64,000 nt of DNA, taken from Citrobacter amalonaticus. Lineage in GTDB: Bacteria > Pseudomonadota > Gammaproteobacteria > Enterobacterales > Enterobacteriaceae. A program made the translations under genes and the position numbers. Each line of letters opens with the position of its first letter. Within the stretch, counting starts at the first letter, position 1. Below are positions 45,864 through 56,121 of the stretch, in pieces. The notes below the pieces were generated by a model. That model had not been told where the DNA came from. It was given only the letters and a program-made list of their open reading frames with translations, and did no database searches. The DNA is taken from assembly GCF_002918555.1 (NCBI RefSeq), contig NZ_PQMB01000001.1, forward strand, positions 992,087-1,056,086, in the 5' to 3' direction.

Positions 45864-45887
45864 AAGATGCATTTGATATACATCATT
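45864..45887 (+). promoter_or_regulatory. NsrR operator of hmp
   Basis: AAGATGCATTTGATATACAT followed by CATT is an almost exact NsrR site (AAGATGCATTT dyad), 26 bases before the hmp ATG. Relief by nitric oxide is expected. Confidence 0.8.
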
Positions 45888-45912
45888 AAAAATTCACATA
45901 AAGGAAGAACGT

Positions 45913-47103
45913 ATGCTTGACGCCCAAACCATCGCGACCGTAAAGGCCACCATTCCCCTGCTCGTTGCAACGGGTCCTAAGCTGACTGCCCATTTCTACG
46001 ATCGCATGTTTACGCATAACCCTGAACTTAAAGAAATTTTTAACATGAGTAACCAGCGTAACGGCGATCAGCGTGAAGCCCTGTTCAACGCGATTGCCGC
46101 CTATGCCAGCAATATCGAGAATCTGCCTGCCCTGCTGCCTGCGGTCGAGAAAATAGCCCAGAAGCACACCAGCTTTCAGATCAAACCGGAACAATACAAT
46201 ATTGTGGGCACCCACCTGCTGGCGACTCTCGACGAAATGTTCAGCCCCGGTCAGGAAGTGCTGGATGCATGGGGTAAGGCTTACGGCGTGCTGGCGAATG
46301 TCTTTATCCATCGTGAGGCCGAAATCTACAGCGAAAGCGCCCGTAAAACCGGCGGCTGGAAGGGCACCCGCGCATTCCGCCTCGTGAAGAAAACCCCGCA
46401 AAGCGCGCTGATAACCAGCTTTGAATTTGAGCCTGTCGACGGTGGCCCGGTCGCAGAATACCGTCCGGGTCAGTATCTGGCGGTCTGGCTGAAGCCGGAA
46501 GGTTTCCCACATCAGGAAATTCGGCAATATTCCCTGACCCGGAAACCCGACGGGAAGGGCTATCGCATAGCGGTTAAGCGCGAAGACGGCGGTCAGGTTT
46601 CAAACTGGCTGCACAATCATGCTGACGTTGGCGGTGTGGTGCAGATTGCCGCCCCTGCTGGCGATTTCTTTATGGATGTGGCAACCGATACGCCGGTAAC
46701 CCTGATTTCTGCTGGGGTGGGCCAAACCCCGATGCTGGCAATGCTCGACACACTGGCAAAAGCGGGCCATACGGCGCAGGTCAACTGGTTCCATGCGGCG
46801 GAAAATGGCGACGTGCACGCATTTGCAGATGAAGTAAACGCGCTGGGCAAAACGTTACCGCGCTTTACTGCACATACCTGGTATCGTGAACCGACCGAAG
46901 CCGATCGCGCCAAAGGTGCCTTTGACAGTTCCGGTCTGATGGATCTGAACAAACTGGAAGGGGCAATCAGCGATCCGGCCATGCAGTTTTATCTGTGCGG
47001 TCCGGTCGGTTTCATGCAGTTTGCCGCGAAGCAGCTGGTTGGGCTGGGCGTGAAAAACGAGAACATTCACTATGAATGCTTCGGCCCGCATAAGGTGCTG
47101 TAA
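45913..47103 (+). CDS. hmp: Flavohaemoglobin, nitric oxide dioxygenase
   Basis: Hmp converts nitric oxide to nitrate with O2 and NAD(P)H; cytoplasmic. The 396-residue product has a globin domain with Y29, Q53 and proximal H85, an FAD domain ([20 protein letters not shown]) and an NAD domain ([29 protein letters not shown]). Ribosome site AAGGAAGA precedes ATG. It is divergent from glyA with an NsrR operator in the promoter. Confidence 0.98.
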   Translation: MLDAQTIATVKATIPLLVATGPKLTAHFYDRMFTHNPELKEIFNMSNQRNGDQREALFNAIAAYASNIENLPALLPAVEKIAQKHTSFQIKPEQYNIVGTHLLATLDEMFSPGQEVLDAWGKAYGVLANVFIHREAEIYSESARKTGGWKGTRAFRLVKKTPQSALITSFEFEPVDGGPVAEYRPGQYLAVWLKPEGFPHQEIRQYSLTRKPDGKGYRIAVKREDGGQVSNWLHNHADVGGVVQIAAPAGDFFMDVATDTPVTLISAGVGQTPMLAMLDTLAKAGHTAQVNWFHAAENGDVHAFADEVNALGKTLPRFTAHTWYREPTEADRAKGAFDSSGLMDLNKLEGAISDPAMQFYLCGPVGFMQFAAKQLVGLGVKNENIHYECFGPHKVL

Positions 47104-47110
47104 GTAAAAT

Positions 47111-47132
47111 CCCCTCCCCATGCGGGGAGGGG
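47111..47132. terminator. Terminator between hmp and glnB
   Basis: CCCCTCCCC (47111-47119) pairs with GGGGAGGGG (47124-47132), four-base loop. On the minus strand it is followed by ATTTTAC, making it a good end for glnB; hmp converges on it. Confidence 0.8.
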
Positions 47133-47138
47133 AATAAA

Positions 47139-47486
<348 letters not shown>

Positions 47487-47557
47487 TTAAACTCTTGCCT
47501 GTCTGCGGCCTCGTAATCGATGGCTCACAGTACCATATTCATTCAAATTGTGGGGGA

Positions 47558-48892
47558 CTACTCTTTAAAATCATTTGCCTCTAACTCGTGGCGAGAAAGG
47601 AGTTTATAGAACTCCGTCCGGTTACGCCCCGCCATTCGCGCCGCATGAGTGACGTTGCCTTTGGTGATTTGCAGCAGCTTACGCAGGTAGTTGAGTTCAA
47701 ACTGGTTACGCGCTTCAACAAAGGTCGGCAGCGCGGTGTTCTCCCCTTCCAGCGCCTGCTCCACCAGCGCGTCGCTGATCACCGGCGAGGAGGTCAGCGC
47801 CACGCACTGCTCAATCACATTCACCAGCTGGCGCACGTTGCCCGGCCAGCTGGCGGTCATCAGTCGCTTCATCGCATCCGTTGAGAAGGCGCGCACGAAC
47901 GGTTTATGCCGCTGCGCCGACTGGCGTAGCAAATGGTTTGCCAACAGCGGAATGTCTTCCGTACGTTCGGCCAGCGCCGGGATCTTCAGGCTTACCACGT
48001 TGAGGCGATAATACAAATCTTCGCGGAACTCGCCGCGGGCCATCGCTTTTGGCAAATCGCGGTGGGTCGCCGAAATAATCCGCACGTTAATATCGATATC
48101 CCGGTTGCTGCCGAGCGGTCTGACCTTGCGCTCCTGTAACACGCGCAGCAGCTTGACCTGCAACGGCGCGGGCATATCGCCAATCTCATCAAGGAACAAC
48201 GTCCCGCCTTCGGCCGCCTGGAACAGCCCCTCGCGATTGCTTACCGCGCCGGTAAACGCCCCGCGCGCGTGGCCAAACAGTTCGGACTCCAGTAGCTGTT
48301 CCGGCAGCGCGCCGCAGTTAATGGCTATAAACGGCTTGCCGCCGCGCGGACCGGCATTATGAATGGCCTGAGCGAAAATCTCTTTCCCGGTACCACTTTG
48401 TCCATTAATCAGCACGCTAACGTCAGACTGCGCCATCATTCGCGCCTGCTCCAGCAGACGCAGCATCAGTGGGCTTCGGGTGACGATAGATTCACGCCAG
48501 CGGTCATCCGTTGCCGGGGCCGATTGTTCCAGCGCGTCATCAATAGCCTGGTACAGCGCATCTTTATCGACCGGTTTCGTCAGGAAGCTGAAAACGCCTT
48601 TTTGCGTCGCCGCAACGGCGTCAGGAATGGAACCGTGCGCGGTCAGAATGATCACCGGCATTCCCGGCTGAACTTTCTGGATTTCGCTAAACAGCTGCAT
48701 GCCGTCCATTTCATCCATGCGCAGATCGCTGATCACCAGATCCACTTTTTCGCGGTTCAGCACACGTAACCCTTCCTGCCCGCTTTCGGCTGTGACCACG
48801 CTGTAACCTTCGCTGATGAGCCGCATACCCAGCAGTTTCAGCAGACCCGGATCGTCATCCACGAGCAATAAATGCGCCGGTTTACGACTCAT
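47558..48892 (-). CDS. glrR: GlrR, sigma-54-dependent response regulator (QseF)
   Basis: GlrR, paired with GlrK, activates the sRNA gene glmY and rpoE from sigma-54 promoters. The 444-residue product has a receiver domain with phosphoacceptor D56 (DLVISDLRMDEMDG), an AAA+ domain with Walker A (GQSGTGKE), the GAFTGA loop that contacts sigma-54 and a C-terminal Fis-type HTH (KGNVTHAARMAGRNRTEFY). Its ATG overlaps the qseG stop (48892). Confidence 0.97.
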   Translation of the reverse strand: MSRKPAHLLLVDDDPGLLKLLGMRLISEGYSVVTAESGQEGLRVLNREKVDLVISDLRMDEMDGMQLFSEIQKVQPGMPVIILTAHGSIPDAVAATQKGVFSFLTKPVDKDALYQAIDDALEQSAPATDDRWRESIVTRSPLMLRLLEQARMMAQSDVSVLINGQSGTGKEIFAQAIHNAGPRGGKPFIAINCGALPEQLLESELFGHARGAFTGAVSNREGLFQAAEGGTLFLDEIGDMPAPLQVKLLRVLQERKVRPLGSNRDIDINVRIISATHRDLPKAMARGEFREDLYYRLNVVSLKIPALAERTEDIPLLANHLLRQSAQRHKPFVRAFSTDAMKRLMTASWPGNVRQLVNVIEQCVALTSSPVISDALVEQALEGENTALPTFVEARNQFELNYLRKLLQITKGNVTHAARMAGRNRTEFYKLLSRHELEANDFKE

Positions 48893-49623
48893 TATGGCGT
48901 TACCTCATCTTGTGACGGCGCAGGCGTTGCCTCGTCTGGCTTATCAGTGCCGTGCGCCGCGTCGGGGTTATAGTTCCCGGCAGGCTTGCGGGTGGAAAGC
49001 TGGCGTTCAATATCGGTCAGATTCTCCAGCTTGCGGGTGGTGAGATCGAGCTGCGACTGGAGGTGCTGATGCTCCTGGCGCAGGGTGTCAAGATCGCTAT
49101 CGGCCGTTTGCTGTAGCTTACTGTAACGCTGACGCTCTTCCGAAAGCTGCAATTGCAGTGTTTGCCCATCCCGCCAGAGCTGATACAGGGGGCGCACCTG
49201 TGCCGGGATCTGTGAACTGAAAGTATCCATTCGGTTCACAATATCGCGGCGTTCGAGAGGCGTAATTTTGGCGTCTGCCAGCAGGATCCCCCGCTTAAAG
49301 CTGTTCTGCCAGCCGTCATCCGCCAGCGCACGAGCCTCATTACGCGACTGCACCGGCAGCAGACGATTAGCACAATCTATCGCCCGCAGCCAGTAAAGTG
49401 GATTGCTCTCGGTTGTTTGTCCCTGCACTGCCCAGATATCAGTACATTCAATGGAAAGGGAGTCCGCCTGTTGATACGTCGGGATTTTTTCCTGTGAAGT
49501 ATCGCCATTCGTCTGACTGGCGATGTGCGGAGCACAACCCACCAGCAGCAGACAAGGAACCCCCGCCAGCATCAACCGACGGGGAAAAATTCGTTGAAAA
49601 ATGTGCACAAAAACGTGTGGCAT
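48892..49623 (-). CDS. qseG: QseG, outer-membrane lipoprotein linked to GlrK
   Basis: QseG is an outer-membrane lipoprotein that controls GlrK. The product has a lipobox near residue 30 (CLLLVGCAPHIASQ) and a coiled-coil region (LQLQLSEERQRYSKLQQTAD, LDTLRQEHQHLQSQL). The start is ambiguous. I place it at ATG 49623 (243 residues); a GTG at 49608 would match the K-12 N-terminus (HIFQR) better and give 238 residues, and a GTG at 49629 is also possible. Usually close to glrK, but here 200 bases away. Confidence 0.85.
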   Translation of the reverse strand: MPHVFVHIFQRIFPRRLMLAGVPCLLLVGCAPHIASQTNGDTSQEKIPTYQQADSLSIECTDIWAVQGQTTESNPLYWLRAIDCANRLLPVQSRNEARALADDGWQNSFKRGILLADAKITPLERRDIVNRMDTFSSQIPAQVRPLYQLWRDGQTLQLQLSEERQRYSKLQQTADSDLDTLRQEHQHLQSQLDLTTRKLENLTDIERQLSTRKPAGNYNPDAAHGTDKPDEATPAPSQDEVTP

Positions 49624-49629
49624 ATTCAC

Positions 49630-49829
49630 CAGACTTAGCTTGATTTAGAACCGGCCTGTTAGGCTATTTTGCTTACCATTTTGAACCTGGGCAGTGCCCG
49701 CACAAAACCTGACAGCGTTTTGCACGCCGCATGCGGCGGCCCGAAGGGTGAGCGTCGCGAATCATCTTCACGTACTCCGTGTTCGCTCCGGTTGCACCGC
49801 GCTGTCCGTGTTCAGACTGTCTGCGCCCG
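49630..49829. other. Unexplained 200-base spacer between glrK and qseG
   Basis: GC-rich sequence with the palindrome CCGCCGCATGCGGCGG, and the octamer CCGTGTTC twice. On the minus strand it reads open from the end of glrK for about 50 codons without a start or recognised motif. Neither ERIC nor REP. It may be a lineage-specific repeat or a promoter region for qseG. Confidence 0.4.
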
Positions 49830-51275
49830 TCAAGCCTGATGGACCGGGTTAGTTTTCGACGCAGAAAGCGGCAGCGCTATGCGAAAGCAAACTTCTTGCA
49901 TATTCTCTTCATCCAGATACAACTTCCCCTGCATACGGCGAATACAATCTCTGGCAATGCTCAACCCCAGCCCGCTGCCCTTCACCGCCCCTTTGCGTTG
50001 GAGGCTCCCCTGAAAAAAAGGCTCGAAGATCATCGCTCTTTCCGCTTCCGGAATCGGTGCGCCGGTATTGATAACATCGATATACACCGTGGAGCCCTGC
50101 AAACGGCTACGGATGCAAATGTTACCGGATTCAGCACCATAGTGCACCGCATTGGAATAAAGATTGTCCAGCACGCTCATCAGCAACATCGGCTCAGCAA
50201 GGCAGCGCTTTGCCTGCAGGTCAATCCCGGTATGCATCATTTTAGCGCGGGCAGGTAAACTGTGAGCGGAAACCACCATATCGACCAACGGCTCAATCTC
50301 CACGCTCTCCAGCTCCACGGCAGAATCTGCCAGCTTTCGGTTGTAATCAAGCAGTTGTTCTATCAGTTTTTGCAGGTTACGGCTGCTGTTATCAAGGATG
50401 CCGACCACCTCTTTTTGCTCCACCGTCAGCGGGCCAACAACCTGATCGGCAAGCAGTTCGGTGCCTTCGCGCATACTGGCTAACGGGGTTTTCAGCTCGT
50501 GGGAAAGATGGCGTAAAAACTGATGGCGCTGAGATTCAAGCCAGGAGAGACGTTCGCTCAGCCAGATAATGCGTTGCCCGACGGAGCGCAGCTCGCGCGG
50601 CCCGGTGAACGAAATCGTGTTTCCCAGCGTTCTTCCTTCTCCGAGACGATTGATCATCCGCTCGATGCCCTTGACCGGCCCGATAATCATCCGCGTAAAA
50701 AGCAGCACCATCGCCAGACTCACCAGAAACAGCACCAGCGCCTGCCAGCCAAAGAACTGCCCGCGTTCAGCAATCTCTTGCTGCAACTGCTGGCCCCGGG
50801 AGAACACCACGGTACGCGTCGCCTGCACCATCTCAGTATTGGCATTGGCAAAGGCTTCCAGACGTGCGGCAGCGACAGAATCTGGCCCGCTGTTTTTGCA
50901 CTGTAACCCGGCGAGATCGTTTAAATCCTGGCGCAGCGCCTGATAAAGTTTATCGTCCGGCAAAACGCCCGCGTGGGCATCCAGCATTTCGCTGTAGCGC
51001 TTACGCTGGCTCTGGTACACCTTCGCCAGGGTGGGATCGTCAAGGACGCAATACTGGCGGTAGCTTCGCTCCATCTCCAGAGCGGCGTTGGTCATGGCTT
51101 CGCTACGCCGGGCGTCAACGAGCGTCGTGCGGTTGGTCAACGCGGCCTGGGCGCTTAAGGTATTCAGACTCTGCCACGCCTGCCAGGCCAGCACCAAAAG
51201 CGGCAGCAGGATCAGAATAAATGCCAGCATAACCAGCTGTCGTAAAGACCGGGGGAAAACAGACCAGCGCTTCAA
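49830..51275 (-). CDS. glrK: GlrK, sensor histidine kinase (QseE)
   Basis: GlrK senses envelope signals and phosphorylates GlrR. About 481 residues: first membrane helix at 15-35 (LRQLVMLAFILILLPLLVLA), periplasmic sensor region, second helix (FGWQALVLFLVSLAMVLLF), HAMP, histidine box FLRHLSHELKTPLASM, and catalytic domain with NLYSNAVHYG and GSGLGLSIA. I start at the TTG at 51275 (LKRWSVFPRSL), preceded by GAGAG; an ATG at 51296 would add seven residues (MSDESNA). The C-terminus (ASKTNPVHQA) is longer than and different from the K-12 tail. Confidence 0.9.
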   Translation of the reverse strand: MKRWSVFPRSLRQLVMLAFILILLPLLVLAWQAWQSLNTLSAQAALTNRTTLVDARRSEAMTNAALEMERSYRQYCVLDDPTLAKVYQSQRKRYSEMLDAHAGVLPDDKLYQALRQDLNDLAGLQCKNSGPDSVAAARLEAFANANTEMVQATRTVVFSRGQQLQQEIAERGQFFGWQALVLFLVSLAMVLLFTRMIIGPVKGIERMINRLGEGRTLGNTISFTGPRELRSVGQRIIWLSERLSWLESQRHQFLRHLSHELKTPLASMREGTELLADQVVGPLTVEQKEVVGILDNSSRNLQKLIEQLLDYNRKLADSAVELESVEIEPLVDMVVSAHSLPARAKMMHTGIDLQAKRCLAEPMLLMSVLDNLYSNAVHYGAESGNICIRSRLQGSTVYIDVINTGAPIPEAERAMIFEPFFQGSLQRKGAVKGSGLGLSIARDCIRRMQGKLYLDEENMQEVCFRIALPLSASKTNPVHQA

Positions 51276-51331
51276 AGCGTTACTCTCATCGGACATGAAT
51301 ATCAGGATGCTAACCGAGGGAAAGTCCAGAT

Positions 51332-51364
51332 ACAACAAAGCCGGGATAAACCCGGCTTTGTTGT
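51332..51364 (-). terminator. Terminator of glmY
   Basis: On the minus strand ACAACAAAGCCGGG and CCCGGCTTTGTTGT pair around a short loop (51332-51364), directly after the GlmY sequence and before glrK. Confidence 0.8.
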
Positions 51365-51517
51365 GAAATAAGGCGGTGCCTAACTCCACGTTTCGCCCGA
51401 TGGTTGATAAAGCAAAGCTATTATCAGAAGCTGGACGGCAGGCACCTTGTTGTGCGTCATTCGAAGTTTATGTAGCGCGTCCCGAAGGGGCTGACATAAG
51501 AGGGTGAATGAGCCACT
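51332..51517 (-). ncRNA. glmY: GlmY small RNA
   Basis: The minus strand from 51517 reads AGTGGCTCATTCACCCTCTT and ends in GGCACCGCCTTATTTC at 51365, with the terminator after it; this matches E. coli GlmY almost base for base. GlmY titrates RapZ, so that GlmZ is spared and glmS (glucosamine-6-phosphate synthase) is translated. The 3' processed form would be 51365-51517. Confidence 0.93.
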
Positions 51518-51528
51518 GCCCGTTATTA

Positions 51529-51544
51529 TGCAGCAAACGTGCCA
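51529..51544 (-). promoter_or_regulatory. Sigma-54 promoter of glmY
   Basis: On the minus strand TGGCACGTTTGCTGCA has the -24 GG and -12 GC pairs of a sigma-54 promoter (TGGCAC-N5-TTGCW), with its -12 about 12 bases before the GlmY 5' end. Confidence 0.85.
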
Positions 51545-51633
51545 ACATTGAAAACATATTATTATTCTATTGATTTAAATGAATTTATTAATATTTTTGT
51601 ATAATTACCAGGGCGAGCAAAATTTAACCAAAC

Positions 51634-51747
51634 CGTCGCCTTTCGGAGACACTTAAAACTCACATCACACCAGTCCATATAAATCAATAAGTTAAGCGTC
51701 TCTTATTGACGACAACCTAAACAGACCGTTGTCGCAAATTCCCGACA
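51634..51747. promoter_or_regulatory. Three GlrR-type activator sites upstream of glmY
   Basis: Three dyads with ten-base spacers: CGTC-N10-GACA (51634-51651), TGTC-N10-GACG on the minus strand (51697-51714) and TGTC-N10-GACA (51730-51747, perfect). They lie 110-230 bases upstream of the glmY start, as for an enhancer-binding activator; the AT-rich stretch in between (51550-51610) contains an IHF-like AATCAA...TTR sequence. The remaining stretch 51748-51930 is GC-rich and holds nothing I recognise. Confidence 0.7.
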
Positions 51748-51934
51748 TACTGCGGCAGGTAAAGCCAGGTTTACTAGCCATCGAATGCCCCGACTGTCGA
51801 CGCGTCGGCAGATAATATTCGAGAGTGCCGGACTGCCCGGCGCCCCCTGCGGCAGGAAGCACTGCTCAGGATGCTGGGGCAGCCGCCGGATGCGCCAGCC
51901 CTGTCCCTCAGATAAACGGGGCCAGAAAGCAAAA

Positions 51935-51959
51935 CGCCCGGGCAATCTCTGCCCGGGCG
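51935..51959 (-). terminator. Terminator of purL
   Basis: CGCCCGGGC and GCCCGGGCG pair around a seven-base loop; on the minus strand TTTTGCTTT follows. It lies 19 bases after the purL stop codon. Confidence 0.85.
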
Positions 51960-51977
51960 TGTATTTAATGCGCTGGA

Positions 51978-54900
51978 TTAACCCAGCTGTTTGCGGGCAT
52001 TACGGAAGATCCGCATCCACGGGCCGTCCTCGCCCCAATTTTCCGGATGCCAGGAGTTGCTGACCGTGCGGAAAACGCGTTCCGGGTGCGGCATCATAAT
52101 GGTCACGCGACCATTTTCCGTCGTGACGGCGGTAATACCATTCGGCGAGCCGTTCGGGTTAGCCGGATAAGTTTCGGTCACTTTGCCAAAGTTATCGACA
52201 TAACGCAGCGCCACCAGACCTTTGCTCTCAAGCGCGGCCAGATGTGCATCGTTGCGGACTTCAACACGCCCTTCCCCGTGAGAAACAGCGATTGGCATTT
52301 GTGAACCCACCATCCCCTGTAGCAGCAGAGACGGGCTCTGCGTGACTTCCACCAGGCTAAAGCGCGCTTCAAAACGGTCAGAATGGTTACGCACAAAGCG
52401 TGGCCACAGCTCGCTTCCTGGGATCAGCTCACGCAGATTCGACATCATCTGGCAACCGTTGCACACGCCGAGCGCCAACGTCTGCGGACGATGGAAGAAA
52501 GTCTCAAACTCATCGCGAACACGATTGTTGAACAGGATGGATTTCGCCCAGCCTTCCCCTGCCCCCAGCACATCGCCATAGGAGAAGCCGCCGCACGCCA
52601 CCAGCGACTGGAAGTTCCCCAGACCAATACGACCGCCGAGCAGATCGCTCATATGGACGTCAATGGCGTCAAAACCCGCACGGTGGAAGGCTGCCGCCAT
52701 CTCCACATGAGAGTTAACCCCCTGCTCGCGCAGCACGGCGACCTTCGGACGCGCACCGGTGGCAATGTATGGCGCGGCGATATCTTCATTGATATCGAAC
52801 GACAACGTCACATTAAGACCCGGATCGGCATCGTTGGTTTTGGCGTTGTGCTCCTGATCGGCACACTCCGGGTTATCCCGCAGACGCTGCATCTGCCAGG
52901 TCGTTTCGGCCCACCAGGTACGCAACGTGGTGCGGCTTTCGCTGAACACGGCATGACCGTCCGCTTCAATCACAAAACGATCGCCGGACACCGCCTGCCC
53001 TAAATAATGTACGCAGTCGCCCAGGCCAAATTGTGCCAGCAGCGCTTCCACCGCGTCACGATCGTCTTCGCGAACCTGAATGACCGCGCCCAGCTCTTCA
53101 TTGAACAGCACAGCCAGAGGATCGTCATCAAGCGTTGCGATATCAGCCTGAATACCGCAGTGGCCAGTAAACGCCATTTCAGCCAGGGTCACCAGCAAAC
53201 CGCCGTCGGAGCGGTCGTGGTAAGCCAGTAGCTTACGCTGCGCCACCAGCGCCTGAATGGCGTCATAGAAGCCTTTCAGTTGCCCCACATCGCGTACGTC
53301 AGCGGGTTTGTCGCCAAGCTGACGATACACCTGAGCCAGCGCCGTGGCGCCCAACGCGTTATGCCCCTTGCCGAGATCGATCAGCAGCAGGGCGTTATCT
53401 TCGGTAGAAAGCTGCGGCGTAATGGTATGACGTACGTCTTCCACGCGGGCAAACGCGGAAATCACCAGCGACAGCGGGGACGTCATTTCGCGCTGCTCGT
53501 TGCCTTCCTGCCAGCGGGTTTTCATCGACATGGAGTCTTTGCCAACCGGAATCGTCAGGCCGAGAGCGGGACAAAGCTCCTCGCCCACCGCTTTCACCGC
53601 TTCATACAGACCGGCATCTTCCCCCGGATGGCCGGCTGCCGCCATCCAGTTTGCGGACAGCTTGATACGTTTAATATCGCCAATCTGCGTTGCCGCGATA
53701 TTTGTCAGCGCTTCGCCAACGGCCAGACGCGCGGAGGCGGAAAAGTCCAGCAGTGCCACCGGCGCACGCTCGCCAATTGACATCGCTTCACCATAGTAGC
53801 TGTCGAGGCTGGCGGTGGTCACCGCACAGTTAGCAACCGGCACCTGCCACGGACCAACCATCTGATCGCGCGCCACCATACCGGTGACGGTACGGTCGCC
53901 GATGGTGACCAGGAAGGTTTTCTCTGCCACGGTCGGCAGATGCAGCACGCGGTTCACGGCGTCAGCAACCGTGATATCCGCACGGTTTAACGCATCACCC
54001 TGCGCCTTCAGCGTCTGCACGTCGCGGGTCATTTTGGGGGTTTTGCCCAGCAGCACATCCAGCGGTAAGTCAATCGGCTGGTTGTCGAAATGGCGATCGT
54101 TGAGCGATAAATGTTGTTCTTCGGTCGCTTCGCCAATCACCGCGTATGGCGCGCGCTCACGGCGGCACAGCTCATCAAACAGCGGCAACAGGTCAGCGGC
54201 CACTGCCAGCACGTAGCGCTCCTGGGATTCGTTACACCAGATTTCCAGCGGGCTCATACCTGGCTCATCGCTGAGGATATCACGCAGCTCAAACCTGCCG
54301 CCGCGCCCGCCGTCACTGACCAGTTCCGGCATGGCGTTAGAAAGGCCACCCGCCCCCACGTCATGGATAAACAGGATCGGGTTGGCGTCGCCCAGCTGCC
54401 AGCAGCGGTCGATCACTTCCTGGCAGCGGCGTTCCATCTCCGGGTTATCGCGCTGCACGGAAGCAAAGTCGAGATCCGCATCGGACTGACCGGAGGCCAT
54501 TGAGGAAGCTGCCCCCCCGCCGAGGCCAATATTCATCGCCGGACCGCCGAGAACGATCAGCTTCGCGCCAACGACGATCTCGCCTTTCTGCACGTGATCG
54601 GCGCGAATGTTGCCGATCCCGCCCGCCAGCATGATCGGTTTGTGATAGCCGCGCAGCTCTTCGCCGTTGTGGCTGTTCACTTTTTCTTCATACGTCCGGA
54701 AATAGCCGTTCAGCGCCGGACGACCAAATTCGTTGTTAAACGCCGCGCCGCCCAGCGGGCCTTCGGTCATGATATCCAGGGCGGTAACAATACGCTCCGG
54801 CTTACCGAAATCTTCTTCCCACGGCTGCTCAAAGCCCGGAATACGCAGGTTGGATACGGAAAAACCGACCAGGCCGGCTTTTGGCTTGGCTCCGCGCCCC

Positions 54901-55865
54901 GTCGCGCCTTCATCACGAATTTCACCACCAGACCCCGTCGCCGCCCCCGGCCAGGGGGAGATCGCCGTCGGATGGTTGTGCGTTTCCACTTTCATCAGGA
55001 TATGGGCAGGCTCCTGGTGGAAATCGTAGCGTCCGGTGGCGTGGTCGGCATAATAACGACCGACGTCAGAGCCTTCCATTACCGCTGCGTTGTCTTTATA
55101 CGCAGAAAGAACGTGATCCGGGGTGGTTTCGAAGGTGTTTTTAATCATTTTAAACAGCGACTTCGGCTGCTGTTTCCCATCGATAACCCAGTCAGCATTG
55201 AAAATCTTGTGACGGCAGTGCTCAGAGTTCGCCTGGGCGAACATGTACAGTTCGATGTCGTTCGGGTTGCGCCCCAGCTGAGTGAACGCATCCTGCAGGT
55301 AATCAATTTCATCGTCCGCCAGCGCCAGACCAAGACGCAGGTTAGCGTCAATCAGCGCCTGACGGCCCTCACCCAGCAGATCCACACAGGAAACCGGCGC
55401 TGGCTGATGATGAACAAACAGCTTCTCTGCATCATCCAGTGAAGGGAATACCGTCTCCATCATGCGGTCATGCAGCACCGCTGCAACCTGCTGCCACTGT
55501 TCAGCCGTCAGTTCTGAGGCCTCAACATAGTACGCGACGCCGCGCTCAAGGCGGTTAATCTGTTGCAGGCCGCAGTTGTGGGCAATATCGGTCGCTTTGG
55601 AAGACCAGGGGGAGATGGTGCCAGGACGAGGCGTAACCAGCAGCAGCGTCCCTTCCGGGGTATGGCTGCTTAAGTTCGGGCCATATTCCAGCAGCCGGGC
55701 AAGCTGCGCCTGCTCATCGCCACTCAGCGGCGCATTCAGATCGGCAAAATGGACGTACTCAGCGTAAATATTGTGGACCTGGAGGTTGGCAGCCTGAAAG
55801 CGCGCCAGCAGTTTGTTAATACGGAATGCCGACAGTGCAGGCGAACCACGCAGAATTTCCATCAT
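51978..55865 (-). CDS. purL: Phosphoribosylformylglycinamidine synthase
   Basis: PurL makes formylglycinamidine ribotide from FGAR, ATP and glutamine in purine synthesis. The 1295-residue product contains the AIRS-type synthetase domains ([32 protein letters not shown]) and a C-terminal glutaminase domain with GVCNGCQMM (catalytic Cys about 1135) and the PHPERVFR ending. The ORF runs 37 codons further upstream; ATG 55865 gives the family start [19 protein letters not shown] PurR site precedes it. Confidence 0.98.
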   Translation of the reverse strand: MMEILRGSPALSAFRINKLLARFQAANLQVHNIYAEYVHFADLNAPLSGDEQAQLARLLEYGPNLSSHTPEGTLLLVTPRPGTISPWSSKATDIAHNCGLQQINRLERGVAYYVEASELTAEQWQQVAAVLHDRMMETVFPSLDDAEKLFVHHQPAPVSCVDLLGEGRQALIDANLRLGLALADDEIDYLQDAFTQLGRNPNDIELYMFAQANSEHCRHKIFNADWVIDGKQQPKSLFKMIKNTFETTPDHVLSAYKDNAAVMEGSDVGRYYADHATGRYDFHQEPAHILMKVETHNHPTAISPWPGAATGSGGEIRDEGATGRGAKPKAGLVGFSVSNLRIPGFEQPWEEDFGKPERIVTALDIMTEGPLGGAAFNNEFGRPALNGYFRTYEEKVNSHNGEELRGYHKPIMLAGGIGNIRADHVQKGEIVVGAKLIVLGGPAMNIGLGGGAASSMASGQSDADLDFASVQRDNPEMERRCQEVIDRCWQLGDANPILFIHDVGAGGLSNAMPELVSDGGRGGRFELRDILSDEPGMSPLEIWCNESQERYVLAVAADLLPLFDELCRRERAPYAVIGEATEEQHLSLNDRHFDNQPIDLPLDVLLGKTPKMTRDVQTLKAQGDALNRADITVADAVNRVLHLPTVAEKTFLVTIGDRTVTGMVARDQMVGPWQVPVANCAVTTASLDSYYGEAMSIGERAPVALLDFSASARLAVGEALTNIAATQIGDIKRIKLSANWMAAAGHPGEDAGLYEAVKAVGEELCPALGLTIPVGKDSMSMKTRWQEGNEQREMTSPLSLVISAFARVEDVRHTITPQLSTEDNALLLIDLGKGHNALGATALAQVYRQLGDKPADVRDVGQLKGFYDAIQALVAQRKLLAYHDRSDGGLLVTLAEMAFTGHCGIQADIATLDDDPLAVLFNEELGAVIQVREDDRDAVEALLAQFGLGDCVHYLGQAVSGDRFVIEADGHAVFSESRTTLRTWWAETTWQMQRLRDNPECADQEHNAKTNDADPGLNVTLSFDINEDIAAPYIATGARPKVAVLREQGVNSHVEMAAAFHRAGFDAIDVHMSDLLGGRIGLGNFQSLVACGGFSYGDVLGAGEGWAKSILFNNRVRDEFETFFHRPQTLALGVCNGCQMMSNLRELIPGSELWPRFVRNHSDRFEARFSLVEVTQSPSLLLQGMVGSQMPIAVSHGEGRVEVRNDAHLAALESKGLVALRYVDNFGKVTETYPANPNGSPNGITAVTTENGRVTIMMPHPERVFRTVSNSWHPENWGEDGPWMRIFRNARKQLG

Positions 55866-55917
55866 AAGTCTCTCGTCTTCTAAGCTTTCGGTGTGCCCAA
55901 GTGGGGAAACGGGCGTC

Positions 55918-55956
55918 ATTATAAAGAATCTGGCGCGCTGACGAAACCGTTTGCGT
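55918..55956 (-). promoter_or_regulatory. purL promoter and PurR operator
   Basis: On the minus strand ACGCAAACGGTTTCGT (55941-55956) is a PurR operator whose promoter-proximal end supplies TTTCGT as -35; 17 bases on is a perfect TATAAT (55918-55923). Repression by PurR with hypoxanthine or guanine is expected. Confidence 0.85.
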
Positions 55957-56121
55957 CGAAATAAAATCCACAGCAATTTTTGCCATACGATGCGACCAAT
56001 GACTGTAATTAGTTGCCAACTGGCGGAAGTTTACGCAAAATGCCGCTCATTAATGAATAATCCTGGTCTTTATATTGACATCAACAGCCTGAGGCATCGC
56101 ACGGTTCAGAGAATTAACTAA

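Noticed and set aside
51785-52063. A 92-codon plus-strand frame near the purL 3' end
   Set aside because: Runs through the purL terminator and into purL antisense; no ribosome site or motif.
54594-55442. A 282-codon plus-strand frame opposite purL
   Set aside because: Shadow of purL with typical antisense amino-acid bias.
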